Source: RZYY01 sp036794825 (GTDB lineage: Bacteria; Bacteroidota; Bacteroidia; Bacteroidales; 4484-276). Taken from it: 64,000 bases of DNA. The DNA is taken from assembly GCA_036794825.1 (NCBI GenBank), contig DAIRGA010000007.1:1-64000 (forward strand), written 5' to 3'. Below the pieces are notes generated by a model. The model was not told where the DNA came from. It saw only the letters and a program-made list of their open reading frames with translations, and searched no databases. The position numbers and the translations under genes are program-made. Shown here piece after piece: positions 15,251 through 24,720 of this stretch (within the stretch, counting starts at the first letter, position 1; the number at the start of each line of letters is the position of its first letter).

Positions 15251-18200
15251 TTATTGAACGATTATTTTATGATTGAACAACTTTTCGGGTGTCCGTATCA
15301 CGAGCAGGTAAACACCGGGATCAACCGGGCCGGATTGCGATAAATCAACGATTTCATCGGCTTTGGCAGGCAGCAGCGTGTTGCGGTAAACCAATTGTCC
15401 TGAAATGGTGTAAACCTCGATAACTCCGCCGCTTCGATTCACTTTGTTGCTCACGCGAACTGTGAAAATTCCATTCCCCGGATTTGGATAGATGACCACC
15501 GGATCATCCTCAAATTCGCTTATACTCACAGGTGGATTAAAGAACGATCTTGACCCGCAGGATGTCTCATCGTAATAGCTGATTACGAAGTAGTTGTAAA
15601 CCGTTGGGTTAAATACATGGTTATCCGGGAGTCTGCAATACCAGTCATTCTTGTCGGGAATGATGTATTCCTGAACAATTTCGCCTGAGGCATTTTTCTG
15701 CAGCCAGCCCCAGTGATAGGATTTGGCAAGGGTATCGGAACAATAGAGCAGGTTGTCGCTATCTTTACGCAATACAGTGGACGGCGGCGGAGCGTCGGTA
15801 GTGCTAACCACAACGGTTTTAGAAATCGGATCGGCGGCACAGTCAAATTCATTAAAGGCATACAGCCGCAAAGTATAGTTCCCCGGCGTATTTCCCCAGT
15901 TGACGATGGCAATATTTCCGGAAACATTGTAAGGCAGGGGGCTGTTGGCAAAAACTCCACCCGGATTTTCAGTATCCAGTTCCCATTTGAAATATACGCC
16001 GGGCTGCGGGTCGGGAACCTGGTAAATAACGCCGGCCTGGTTTTTGCAAACGGTCAGTTCTCCCTCAAAACCAATGGTCTGTGGAAGTTGATTCACAACG
16101 ATAGTAAAGGTGTCGAAGGCCTGCCTGAAGAAGTTCGTCATGGTCAGAGTATAGACTGTTGTTACTTTAGGCCCGAATTCCGGGTACAATTCGTGCTGAT
16201 TGGGCAGCAAGGTTGAGTCGGCAGGAGTTGCAGTCCAGGTGTAGGTGCTCGAACCGTAGGTATCTTTGAAATTGGCAGTCGGGTAACCGGGATCGCCGGG
16301 TTTTAGCGTTTCACCAAAACAAATCGAGGTGAAATCCGGAGATAAAGTGACCGCCGGGGCAATTTTGTAGGCTGCGAAAGGCGAAAGCTCAGTTGGGCCG
16401 GTAATTCCGCCAGCGGTATCATATACGATTCGTGCCGGAACGAAATAATAGGGAATTGCAAGCGAAGTATCAATGAGCGGGGTAATCGTCCCAATCCAGT
16501 TTTCGGCCACCAGTTCATTTCTGTAAATCCCTTCCTGATCAGAAATGACCTCTTTGTCAGCCAGAATCACCTTTACATTCTCCAGTGGCTTCTGGGGATC
16601 ACCCTCGATAAAAATCCGGCCGCTAACCGGGAAAAATGTACCCGGTCTTGTGTCCTGATCAAACCAGAATTCTGTAGCTATTTCGCTGCTGATGCTGAGT
16701 GTTAGCTTTGATGCACGGCGAAGATAGGCGTTGTCGTTGGTATCAACCTTGAGATAAAAAGAATCGTTTCCGGCCAAAATGAGTGTATCGGCTGACCAGT
16801 TCACCATATCTTTGCTGATGTGGTACCAGCTCTCTGTAAGTTCTTTATTCACCGTGTATTGCGCCACATTGGAAAAGGTATTGATTTCCATGATCGTGTC
16901 AGTCCACGAAAAGTTGTCGAAGGCCGAAGGGCGCAGAATGATGTATGGAAAATTCTGATAAACCGAAACCGTGTCGCTGACTTCATCCGGGCGGTCAGTG
17001 TCAAAAACTCTGATCCTTGCCTGCCTCGAGTTTGGCGAATCGTTCAGCTTTACGAAAACGGTGAGGGTGTCGTTTTCAATGGCCGTGTTATTCAGGTCTA
17101 TCATTTCATCTGCATCATCAAATACTTCAAATCCAAGCTGATTTACATTTACTCTGGTCGCCCTGAAATGCAGCGTATCCAAGGAATAGCGCTGTGCCAG
17201 CTGCTCGCGCGGCTCCATCAGGATATATTGGTCAAGGGCAGAAAATTGATAAATGGAAACCGAGTCTCTCACCTGAGGATCAGCAGCAGATTGGATTACG
17301 ATGTTGGCCGGGCGCGCTTGCAGCAGGTTGTTGGCCGTAATGACAAGTCTTATCTTGTTGCCCAGGTTCTGAAAGTCAATCCAGTCCTGATAAATTGTGG
17401 TATCGGCAAACTCCCAGTCCGACACATTTACCAGCGTTAAATCAAAATCCACAGCTGGATCGCCGAGGTGTGAGATCTTCTGCTCGCGGGGTGCAGCCAG
17501 AATGTATGGTTCATTGGCAGCTTGCTGAAAGATGGAAACCGAATCCCTGATGTCAGGATTTTGCTGACCGAACAAGTAAACCGTTGCCTGCCGGGTTTGC
17601 AGCGTTGGATTGGCAATGACATTCAGCCGCAAGGTATCCGATGTACTGTTCCCGGGTTCAACCCATGAAGGCAGTTGAGCAGGATTAATCACCCAATTAT
17701 CAACATTTACGGAGGTGATACGAAAATCAACCATTTCCCCCGGAAATTGGACTGTCTGTTCGCGTGGTGCAGCCAGCAGGTAGCTGTCGAGGCCGGAATA
17801 CTGATAGAGATTCACTGAGTCAGAAACCGAAGGATTGTTGCTGTCATAGATAAAAATGGTTGCCTGCCGGCTTGACAGGGTTAAATTTTCTGAAACAGCC
17901 AGGCTGAGCAAATCCTGCCCGAAGGTGTTAATGCCAATCCAGGTGGGCACAGTAACCGGGTCAACCATCCAACCGGCAACATTTGCGCGCGTGATGGCAA
18001 AGTCAACCGATTGATTTCCGGTATGTTCCACCCGCATTTCACGCGGAGCGGCCAGCAGGAAAGTATCAAGTGCCGAATATTGATAAACAGAAACCAAATC
18101 GAAAATGCCCGGATTTTCATTCACAAAAAGCTTGACAAGCGCCTGGCGGGTTTCAAGCGTAAAGTTGGGTTGCACATCAAGGATAAACTCAGAAAAAGTG

Positions 18201-21200
18201 GAACTCACCAATCCAATCCAGGCAGGAAGCGAAGTCGCTTCAACCTGCCATCCTTCCACATTAGCAGAGGTAACCTCAAAAACAACATTGTCGTCTCCCA
18301 AATGGCCGATCATCTGTTCGCGGGGCGCTGCCAGAAGGAAGGTATCAAGTGCCGAATACTGATAAACGGAAACCAGATCGAAAATATCCGGATGCTCATC
18401 AACAAACAGTTTTATTGTGGCCTGTCGGGTACTAAGTGAATTGTTTTGTTGTACCTGAAGTGCGAACTGAGAGAATGTTGAAGTCGCCAACCCGATCCAC
18501 TCAGGAATTGACGCTGTTTCAACCTGCCATGCCTCCACATTTGCAGAGGACACCTCAAAAACAACATTTTCATTTCCTAAATGGCCGATCATCTGTTCGC
18601 GGGGGGCTGCCAAAAGGAAAGTATCGAGGGCTGAATATTGATAAATATAAAGGGAATCATAGATATCCGGATGACCGGTTACGGCTATCCTGATCAATGC
18701 CTGACGGGTATCCAGCGTTTCGTTGGGTTGCACATCAAGTGTCAACTGGGAAAAGGTCGAATTTACCAGGCCAATCCATGAAGGCAGCGAAGCCGTTTCA
18801 ACCTGCCATGCTTCCACATTTGCTGAAGTCACTTCAAAAACAACATTGTCATTTCCCAAATGGCCGATCAACTTTTCACGTGGAGCTGCCAGTAAAAAAG
18901 TATCAAGGGCTGAATACTGATATACATAAACGGAATCATAGATATCCGGATGACCGCCAACGGCAAGCCGGATCATTGCCTGACGGGTATCCAGCGTGTG
19001 GTTGGGTTGCACATCCAGTGTAAACTGAACCATTGAGGAAGCCACCAAACTTATCCATTCAGGAAGTGAACCTGTGTCAATCTGCCAGTTCTCCACATTC
19101 ACGGCGGTTACATCGAAACTCAGGCTGTTGCTACCGTCATGCCCGACCCATTGTTCGCGCGGGGCTGCCAGCAGGAAAGTGTCGAGCGCCGAATACTGAT
19201 ACACCCACACGGAGTCCATCAGAGAGGCATTTGCAGTATCCCTGACAATAATGTTTGCTATTCTGGTTTGAAGCGAATTATTTTCATCAATTTTTAAACT
19301 CAGCAAATCCTGACCTGATACGTTGACTTCAACCCAATATGGCACAGATGCCGGATCAACCTCCCATTTTGTAGCATTTATTGATGTAACCTGGAAAATC
19401 AGGTTTTCATTTCCGGTGTACGCCACCGCCTGCTCACGCGGGGAAATAAAGATATAGGGCTCCGGAGAGGCTTCCTGGAACAGGATAGCTTCGGCATATA
19501 GGTTTGGATTGCCGGTGTCGCGAACCTGCAAGGTAGTTTGCCGCGTAAAGGTGCTGGTGCTGGGTGAGACATCGAAAACGATGTTGCTTCCGTTGATTTC
19601 AAAAGAGCTGATCCATTCCGGCTGCCCGCCCTGGAAGTAAACCTCCCAGGCAGTCACATTGAGGGCTTCAACAAAAAAAGGCTCTGTTAATCCGCCTTCG
19701 AACGAAATTGAACTGAAGCCGGGTGTAATGTGAATGTAGGTGGGCGCCCCACTCTGTATCACAATAACAGTGTCATAAACTGAAGGGTCGGTCGAACTGG
19801 AAACTTTAATCGTGGCAGTTCGGGGTAAAGTGGAAACATTTTCGGAAAAAGCCACTTCGATGGCAGCGCTGTCATTGGTAAAAACCGATGTCAGCCAGTT
19901 GGCATTATCTTCCAGAATCAACCCCGAAATATTGTTTGCGGTTACTGTAAATGGGGCTGCCGGGGCTGTCTGGTTCCAGGTGGCAGTTTGCTCTCCCGGC
20001 GATAAAATGATGTAAGGCTGATTGGCCGGATACTGGAAAATGCTCAGCATATCTTTGATGGCAGTGTTGTCGGTGCTGGTGACGGTAACTTCCGCAGTTC
20101 TGACGTTGCTTGAGTTGTTCGCATCAACCGAAACTGTAAAAGTGTCGCTGTTGGTACCGACTGAAATGCTTACCCAGGGTTGATTTTCAACCACATTGAA
20201 ACCAGTAACAAAATACTTTGTAACTCCAACCTCAAACGTACCACCGGCATCCGGAAGCACTTTTTCCTTTGGATTTAAGAGAATGTATGCCGCTGATTGG
20301 TAAACTGTTATTGTGTCGCTTATTGCAGGGTTGCCGCCGGAAATTTTAATTCCTGCTGTCCTCGTTTCCGCTGATGAATTTGCCGCCACAGTGATTTCAA
20401 GTGAGGATATATTTGGGGTGATATTCGTAATCATATTTCCCGGATTGCTGAGTATCTCGGTATTCCAGGTAGTATTCGAAAAAACCATCACTTCGATTGT
20501 GCCTGCATCAGGATCAATATGGTTTTCTGGTGGTGAAATGTAGAGGTAGGGACCCTGACCGGCCTGCTGTAAGATCGTAACTGTTGAGTTAACTGCAGGA
20601 TTGTTTGTTGCTGAGAATTGAATATCAACCTGTCGCGAAGTCGAAGTTGTATTTGGCTGCAATGCAAAAGCTATTTCATCGGGTGAACCCGTATGCGTTG
20701 CGTTTTGAATTGAAATCCAGGTTGTTCCAGCGGGAATTGTGGCTACCCAGTTGTTGATATTAAAATAGATTACCGAAAAAGGATCAGTAATCCCGCCTTC
20801 CTTCGGCATTGCCATAAACTCTGGTGATACAATCAGAACCGGCTGCGGCGCTGGTTCCTGAACAATATAAGCAGTAAAACTCAGCGTATTTGTTACCGGA
20901 CCGAGAATCAAAACCGCCTCAAATGGAGTTTGACGGGCTGTAAATCCGTTATTGGAGTCCACAGGGATTGTGATCTTCCTGGTCACATAGTTTATGACCG
21001 GAGTATTTACCCAGGTTGCAGCTGCTGGAATGGTAATCGAGAACGTGGCTGAAGTGATCTGCACTTCGGTGATGACATCAAATTGAGCCGGTTCAGTTCC
21101 ATTATATCCAACAATGTCAATCACCGGACTGAGTGATAAAGTGGTAATCATGGCCCCTGACTTGTCAGGTAAATCAATCTCACTGTTTCCCGATAAATAT

Positions 21201-21367
21201 TCATTAATTTGCTCAGCAGTCAAATTTCCTTTGGAATGTTCCACTATTTCACTTACTGCCTTTGTATATTGTTCGGGCCTGAAATCCTCTTTAGATTGAG
21301 CAATCGCATCTGCGCACAAATTAAGCACAGCTGCGAGCACAAATAGATATCGTATCCATTTTTTCAT
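15251..21367 (-). CDS. Giant secreted protein with about 16 BACON-like domains and a T9SS sorting tail
   Basis: About 2,038 residues. A signal peptide (ending CADAIAQ) is followed by roughly 16 tandem Ig-like modules of about 90-93 residues that resemble BACON domains. Each opens with a form of YILLAAPREQ and ends with D(S/L)VSVYQ. Five consecutive modules are especially alike (DTFLLAAPRE...), at 279-bp spacing in the DNA. Then come a carboxypeptidase-regulatory-like domain (VSGRIFIEGDPQKPLENVKV), PKD/Ig-like segments and a type IX secretion tail (YPNPGNGIFTVRV through DPGVYLLVIRTPEKLFNHKI). BACON modules are linked to carbohydrate or mucin binding. Start: a TTG at 21376 lies before the stop of the preceding gene, so the ATG at 21367 is chosen. 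It should be a surface adhesin or receptor. Confidence 0.88.
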   Translation of the reverse strand: MKKWIRYLFVLAAVLNLCADAIAQSKEDFRPEQYTKAVSEIVEHSKGNLTAEQINEYLSGNSEIDLPDKSGAMITTLSLSPVIDIVGYNGTEPAQFDVITEVQITSATFSITIPAAATWVNTPVINYVTRKITIPVDSNNGFTARQTPFEAVLILGPVTNTLSFTAYIVQEPAPQPVLIVSPEFMAMPKEGGITDPFSVIYFNINNWVATIPAGTTWISIQNATHTGSPDEIAFALQPNTTSTSRQVDIQFSATNNPAVNSTVTILQQAGQGPYLYISPPENHIDPDAGTIEVMVFSNTTWNTEILSNPGNMITNITPNISSLEITVAANSSAETRTAGIKISGGNPAISDTITVYQSAAYILLNPKEKVLPDAGGTFEVGVTKYFVTGFNVVENQPWVSISVGTNSDTFTVSVDANNSSNVRTAEVTVTSTDNTAIKDMLSIFQYPANQPYIILSPGEQTATWNQTAPAAPFTVTANNISGLILEDNANWLTSVFTNDSAAIEVAFSENVSTLPRTATIKVSSSTDPSVYDTVIVIQSGAPTYIHITPGFSSISFEGGLTEPFFVEALNVTAWEVYFQGGQPEWISSFEINGSNIVFDVSPSTSTFTRQTTLQVRDTGNPNLYAEAILFQEASPEPYIFISPREQAVAYTGNENLIFQVTSINATKWEVDPASVPYWVEVNVSGQDLLSLKIDENNSLQTRIANIIVRDTANASLMDSVWVYQYSALDTFLLAAPREQWVGHDGSNSLSFDVTAVNVENWQIDTGSLPEWISLVASSMVQFTLDVQPNHTLDTRQAMIRLAVGGHPDIYDSVYVYQYSALDTFLLAAPREKLIGHLGNDNVVFEVTSANVEAWQVETASLPSWIGLVNSTFSQLTLDVQPNETLDTRQALIRIAVTGHPDIYDSLYIYQYSALDTFLLAAPREQMIGHLGNENVVFEVSSANVEAWQVETASIPEWIGLATSTFSQFALQVQQNNSLSTRQATIKLFVDEHPDIFDLVSVYQYSALDTFLLAAPREQMIGHLGDDNVVFEVTSANVEGWQVEATSLPAWIGLVSSTFSEFILDVQPNFTLETRQALVKLFVNENPGIFDLVSVYQYSALDTFLLAAPREMRVEHTGNQSVDFAITRANVAGWMVDPVTVPTWIGINTFGQDLLSLAVSENLTLSSRQATIFIYDSNNPSVSDSVNLYQYSGLDSYLLAAPREQTVQFPGEMVDFRITSVNVDNWVINPAQLPSWVEPGNSTSDTLRLNVIANPTLQTRQATVYLFGQQNPDIRDSVSIFQQAANEPYILAAPREQKISHLGDPAVDFDLTLVNVSDWEFADTTIYQDWIDFQNLGNKIRLVITANNLLQARPANIVIQSAADPQVRDSVSIYQFSALDQYILMEPREQLAQRYSLDTLHFRATRVNVNQLGFEVFDDADEMIDLNNTAIENDTLTVFVKLNDSPNSRQARIRVFDTDRPDEVSDTVSVYQNFPYIILRPSAFDNFSWTDTIMEINTFSNVAQYTVNKELTESWYHISKDMVNWSADTLILAGNDSFYLKVDTNDNAYLRRASKLTLSISSEIATEFWFDQDTRPGTFFPVSGRIFIEGDPQKPLENVKVILADKEVISDQEGIYRNELVAENWIGTITPLIDTSLAIPYYFVPARIVYDTAGGITGPTELSPFAAYKIAPAVTLSPDFTSICFGETLKPGDPGYPTANFKDTYGSSTYTWTATPADSTLLPNQHELYPEFGPKVTTVYTLTMTNFFRQAFDTFTIVVNQLPQTIGFEGELTVCKNQAGVIYQVPDPQPGVYFKWELDTENPGGVFANSPLPYNVSGNIAIVNWGNTPGNYTLRLYAFNEFDCAADPISKTVVVSTTDAPPPSTVLRKDSDNLLYCSDTLAKSYHWGWLQKNASGEIVQEYIIPDKNDWYCRLPDNHVFNPTVYNYFVISYYDETSCGSRSFFNPPVSISEFEDDPVVIYPNPGNGIFTVRVSNKVNRSGGVIEVYTISGQLVYRNTLLPAKADEIVDLSQSGPVDPGVYLLVIRTPEKLFNHKIIVQ
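17770..19440 (-). repeat. Homogenised 279-bp internal repeats in the BACON gene
   Basis: The segment encoding QYSALDTFLLAAPRE recurs at exact 279-bp steps (anchor GCTGCC at 18327, 18606, 18885, 19164; a related GCGGCC near 18048). Several adjacent units are close at DNA level, indicating recent duplication or gene conversion, and a site where copy number may vary. Confidence 0.8.
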
Positions 21368-21372
21368 TGCCT

Positions 21373-24300
21373 TCAATTTTGATTAAATAAATGATCTGTA
21401 GAATTGATACGTGCCCGTGTCATCTTGCCTTTGAGGGCTTGTTGACCATCATTCAGCTGGTTGCTTTGGATATATATATACTCAATTCCATCCATGCTTT
21501 GCATCGTTTCCGGCAATCCCTTTAACTCCGGCATAATGATGCTCAATCTTGTTAAACTGCCCAGGTTGCTTATTTGCGGGGGAAGAACAGAAATTTTGTC
21601 AGAAGAAAGCGTTAGGTCATTGATATACTTCAGATTGGTTAGCTGAATTGGAAACTGCAAAAGATCGTCCAAATTCAGCGAAAGCGACCGGAGATTTGGC
21701 ATCTGGTTGAGCAGTTCCACCATTTGACCGACATTGGTTCCCTGTCGGATGGTAATACTAAGGTGCTGAAGGTTTTGCAGCCTGATTATTGAATCATGCA
21801 GAGCAGGCATCGGGTTGTCGCTGATGTTGAGATGAGTCAGCATGGCCAATGTTGTGACCGCCTCAGGTAGAGCGGCCAACTGATTCCCATTCAGATACAA
21901 GTGCCTCAATTCTGTCAGATCAGCAAATGCATCAGGAAGTGAATTGATTTTGTTTCCGCTGAGCACCAATCTTCTCAGGTTAACCAGATTGCCAATCCAG
22001 TCGGGTATAACGGAGATTTGATTATTGCTTAGGATCAAATGGCTCAGATGGTGCATTTGACTAATTTCTTGCGGAATTTCAGTCAACTTGCTTTCGCTTA
22101 GGTTAAGTCTTGTGAGATTGGGGTTGTATGCCAGACCTTCAGGGAGTCCGACCACTTCTGATCCCGACAGATCAACTTCTGAAATTAGTAATGCCCTGAT
22201 CTCCTGGAGTTCAAGGTACAGGTTTTTATTCACATTGACATGTGTTTTGGTAAAATCGGCAATTATTGGGTTTAGTGTTGCGGTAAATGCCAGTTCATCT
22301 AACTGACCTGAAAATCCCAGGGCGATGTCATTAGCGCTGAGGAGGGTGTTTCCCATAAGATCAAGAAGCAATAAATTATGCATAAAGGCGATGCCGGAGG
22401 GTAATTGCTGCATTGGATCAATCAACACGAGTAGAACATTAGCATCGAGCAGGTAATCCAGATCGTTGTTGGTTGCTGAAATGATTAAAAAACGCTCAGA
22501 CCAGCCAAGACAATAGATCAGCCATTCGAGGTTAAGGTTGGGATTTCCACGAAGATCAAGTTTCCGTAAAGATGGCATCCTGGCAAACATTTCCGGCAAG
22601 CTGTCTATCAAATTGTTAGCTAGGTTCAATTCGGCCAGCTCAGGAAATTCTTGCTTTCCGCTGGTGTATGGAAGGGTTGATAATTTATTGTTACTCAGGG
22701 AGAGCTTGTTGAGCGATTTCAAATCATAGATACCCGGGGGAAGGTCATTTAAACTGTTATTGCTGACATCGAGATCGTAAAGTAAACTAAGTTTGGCAAT
22801 GTCCTCCGGTAAAGTTTCAAGATCATTGCCTGACAGGTTGATGACCTCAAGTTTGCTCAAATTGCAGATTTCATCAGGTATAGCAGTTAGCTGATTTCCT
22901 TCCAGATTTAACTTTGCAAGATTGGTAAGATCACCGATTTCCGGGGGCAGATGTTCCAAATGGTTTTGCTGCAAATTCAACTCAACCAAAGCTTTTAAGC
23001 CGGTTATCTGAACAGGAAACGATTTAAGCTGGTTTTCGGACAGATTTATTGTGGCCAGCTTTTCGAGGTTGTTGAAGTACGGAGGCAGGCCAGAAATTTG
23101 GTTACGGCTCAGGTAAAGTCGTTCCAACTGATATAGATAACTCATTCCTTCGGGTAAATCAGTAATCAAATTTCCACTCAGGTTCAAGTAGTTGAGATTA
23201 TCCAGCAGGTGCAGGCTTTCTGGAATTTTGCTGATAAGGTTATTACTCAGATCGAGCGCCTCCAATTCTGTAATTTCGCCAATTGCAAATGGAATTTCGC
23301 TGAGCTGGTTACTTCCAAGGTTTAATCTGGTAAGCAGGGGAAGATAGGTGACTGCAAAAGGAAATTCCACAATTTGATTATTGTTCAGGTTCAGATCTAC
23401 AAGGTTTTTTAGGTTTGCAATTTCAGAAGGTACTCCTGATATCCTGTTTTTACTGAGGTCTAAATGGGTTAATTGAACAAGACTGAACAATGTATCTGGC
23501 AATCTGGTAATAAGGTTATCTCCGATCGAAAGTAATTTGAGTCCGGTCAGATGTCCGATTTCCGGAGGGATTTCTGAAATTCTGTTTTTTGATAAGTCAA
23601 GATGGGTAAGTTTATTCAGCGTTTGGATGTCGTCAGGGATCATCGAAATCCTGTTGTTGCTTAAATCCAGTTTATCGAGTTGCTGTAAATCGAATATAAC
23701 GGCAGGTATTACCGTAAAATCATTGCCCCATGCTTTGAGTGATGTAAGGTTTTTGAGCTTTTTGGTCTGTTTTGGGAGTGATCCGATTTGGTTATTGCTG
23801 ACATCCAGCGCACTAAGGCTTTCGAGGTTGTCAATATTTTCGGGCATACTCGAAATGTTATTTCCGGAAAGCAACAATTCCTCCAGGTTGATGCAATCCG
23901 CAATTCCCACGGGCACTGAATCTAATAGATTATTCGACAGATCAAGAATCCGTAGGCCTGGGATCAATGAAAGCCCGAAGGGTATCGAACGAAGTTTATT
24001 GTTCGAAAGTGAGATTACGTTCAGGTTAGACAGATTCAGTATATTGGGCGGGAAAATGCGAATTTCATTTGAATTGAGCAGGAGAATATTTAAACGGGGA
24101 TATTGGAACTGAAATTGACCAACAGAGGCAGGAAATTCGACCAGCTGCTTGTTTCTTAAATCAAGCGCCTGCGTTTCGCGTCTCAGGTTATTCAGTCCGT
24201 CGGCGAGCAGATATTCGGTTCCGTTGGTATCAATCAGGTAGTATTTACCCCCTCGCCGCACTTTTGCCATTCCCAGATTGTCGAAAGGATAGGCTTCGTC

Positions 24301-24720
24301 GTATTTATAACCGATCACCGTTTCACCCGCTTTATCAATAAACCCGTATTTATTGTTTTTAAATGCCAGCGCCAGCTTTTCGTCGTAGAAATAGAAAGCA
24401 TTGACAATACTCCGGGCAATACCAAGCGCTGTGTTGGCTTCAAAGCGGGCTCTTTCGGTTTCTTCGAGTGATTGGTACAATTCAATATTCTGACGGCCAA
24501 TCAGAAACCTGCAATTCTCTAATCTTATTGTTGCTAATGAATCATCTGATCGTGAAATGGCTTTTTCTTTGGCTTTCATAAAATATACAAAAGCTTCGAT
24601 GTATCCCCTTTCGCTCAAATAAAACTCGCCCTTTTCCATCAATCGCGAAAACTCATCCGTCTGGGCAGTGAGCTGACCGAAGAAAACGAAGACAAGCACA
24701 AGAATGAGTAGTTTTTTCAT
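21373..24720 (-). CDS. Large exported leucine-rich-repeat protein
   Basis: 1,115 residues. A signal peptide (1-19, ending QLTAQ) leads to a TPR-like helical stretch (about 22-100), a WG/KWG-type repeat region (about 120-170: KYGFIDKAGETVIGYKYDEA, KYYLIDTNG), then over 30 leucine-rich repeats of about 23 residues (pattern LxxLxLSxNxIxxLPxxIxxL) to near the C-terminus. There is no T9SS tail or membrane anchor, so it is probably periplasmic. Cytoplasmic STAND ATPases often carry LRRs as their sensor; here the LRR array is a separate exported protein encoded next to the ATPase. Its ATG overlaps the upstream stop by 4 nt (24717-24720), so the two are translationally coupled. Confidence 0.9.
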   Translation of the reverse strand: MKKLLILVLVFVFFGQLTAQTDEFSRLMEKGEFYLSERGYIEAFVYFMKAKEKAISRSDDSLATIRLENCRFLIGRQNIELYQSLEETERARFEANTALGIARSIVNAFYFYDEKLALAFKNNKYGFIDKAGETVIGYKYDEAYPFDNLGMAKVRRGGKYYLIDTNGTEYLLADGLNNLRRETQALDLRNKQLVEFPASVGQFQFQYPRLNILLLNSNEIRIFPPNILNLSNLNVISLSNNKLRSIPFGLSLIPGLRILDLSNNLLDSVPVGIADCINLEELLLSGNNISSMPENIDNLESLSALDVSNNQIGSLPKQTKKLKNLTSLKAWGNDFTVIPAVIFDLQQLDKLDLSNNRISMIPDDIQTLNKLTHLDLSKNRISEIPPEIGHLTGLKLLSIGDNLITRLPDTLFSLVQLTHLDLSKNRISGVPSEIANLKNLVDLNLNNNQIVEFPFAVTYLPLLTRLNLGSNQLSEIPFAIGEITELEALDLSNNLISKIPESLHLLDNLNYLNLSGNLITDLPEGMSYLYQLERLYLSRNQISGLPPYFNNLEKLATINLSENQLKSFPVQITGLKALVELNLQQNHLEHLPPEIGDLTNLAKLNLEGNQLTAIPDEICNLSKLEVINLSGNDLETLPEDIAKLSLLYDLDVSNNSLNDLPPGIYDLKSLNKLSLSNNKLSTLPYTSGKQEFPELAELNLANNLIDSLPEMFARMPSLRKLDLRGNPNLNLEWLIYCLGWSERFLIISATNNDLDYLLDANVLLVLIDPMQQLPSGIAFMHNLLLLDLMGNTLLSANDIALGFSGQLDELAFTATLNPIIADFTKTHVNVNKNLYLELQEIRALLISEVDLSGSEVVGLPEGLAYNPNLTRLNLSESKLTEIPQEISQMHHLSHLILSNNQISVIPDWIGNLVNLRRLVLSGNKINSLPDAFADLTELRHLYLNGNQLAALPEAVTTLAMLTHLNISDNPMPALHDSIIRLQNLQHLSITIRQGTNVGQMVELLNQMPNLRSLSLNLDDLLQFPIQLTNLKYINDLTLSSDKISVLPPQISNLGSLTRLSIIMPELKGLPETMQSMDGIEYIYIQSNQLNDGQQALKGKMTRARINSTDHLFNQN

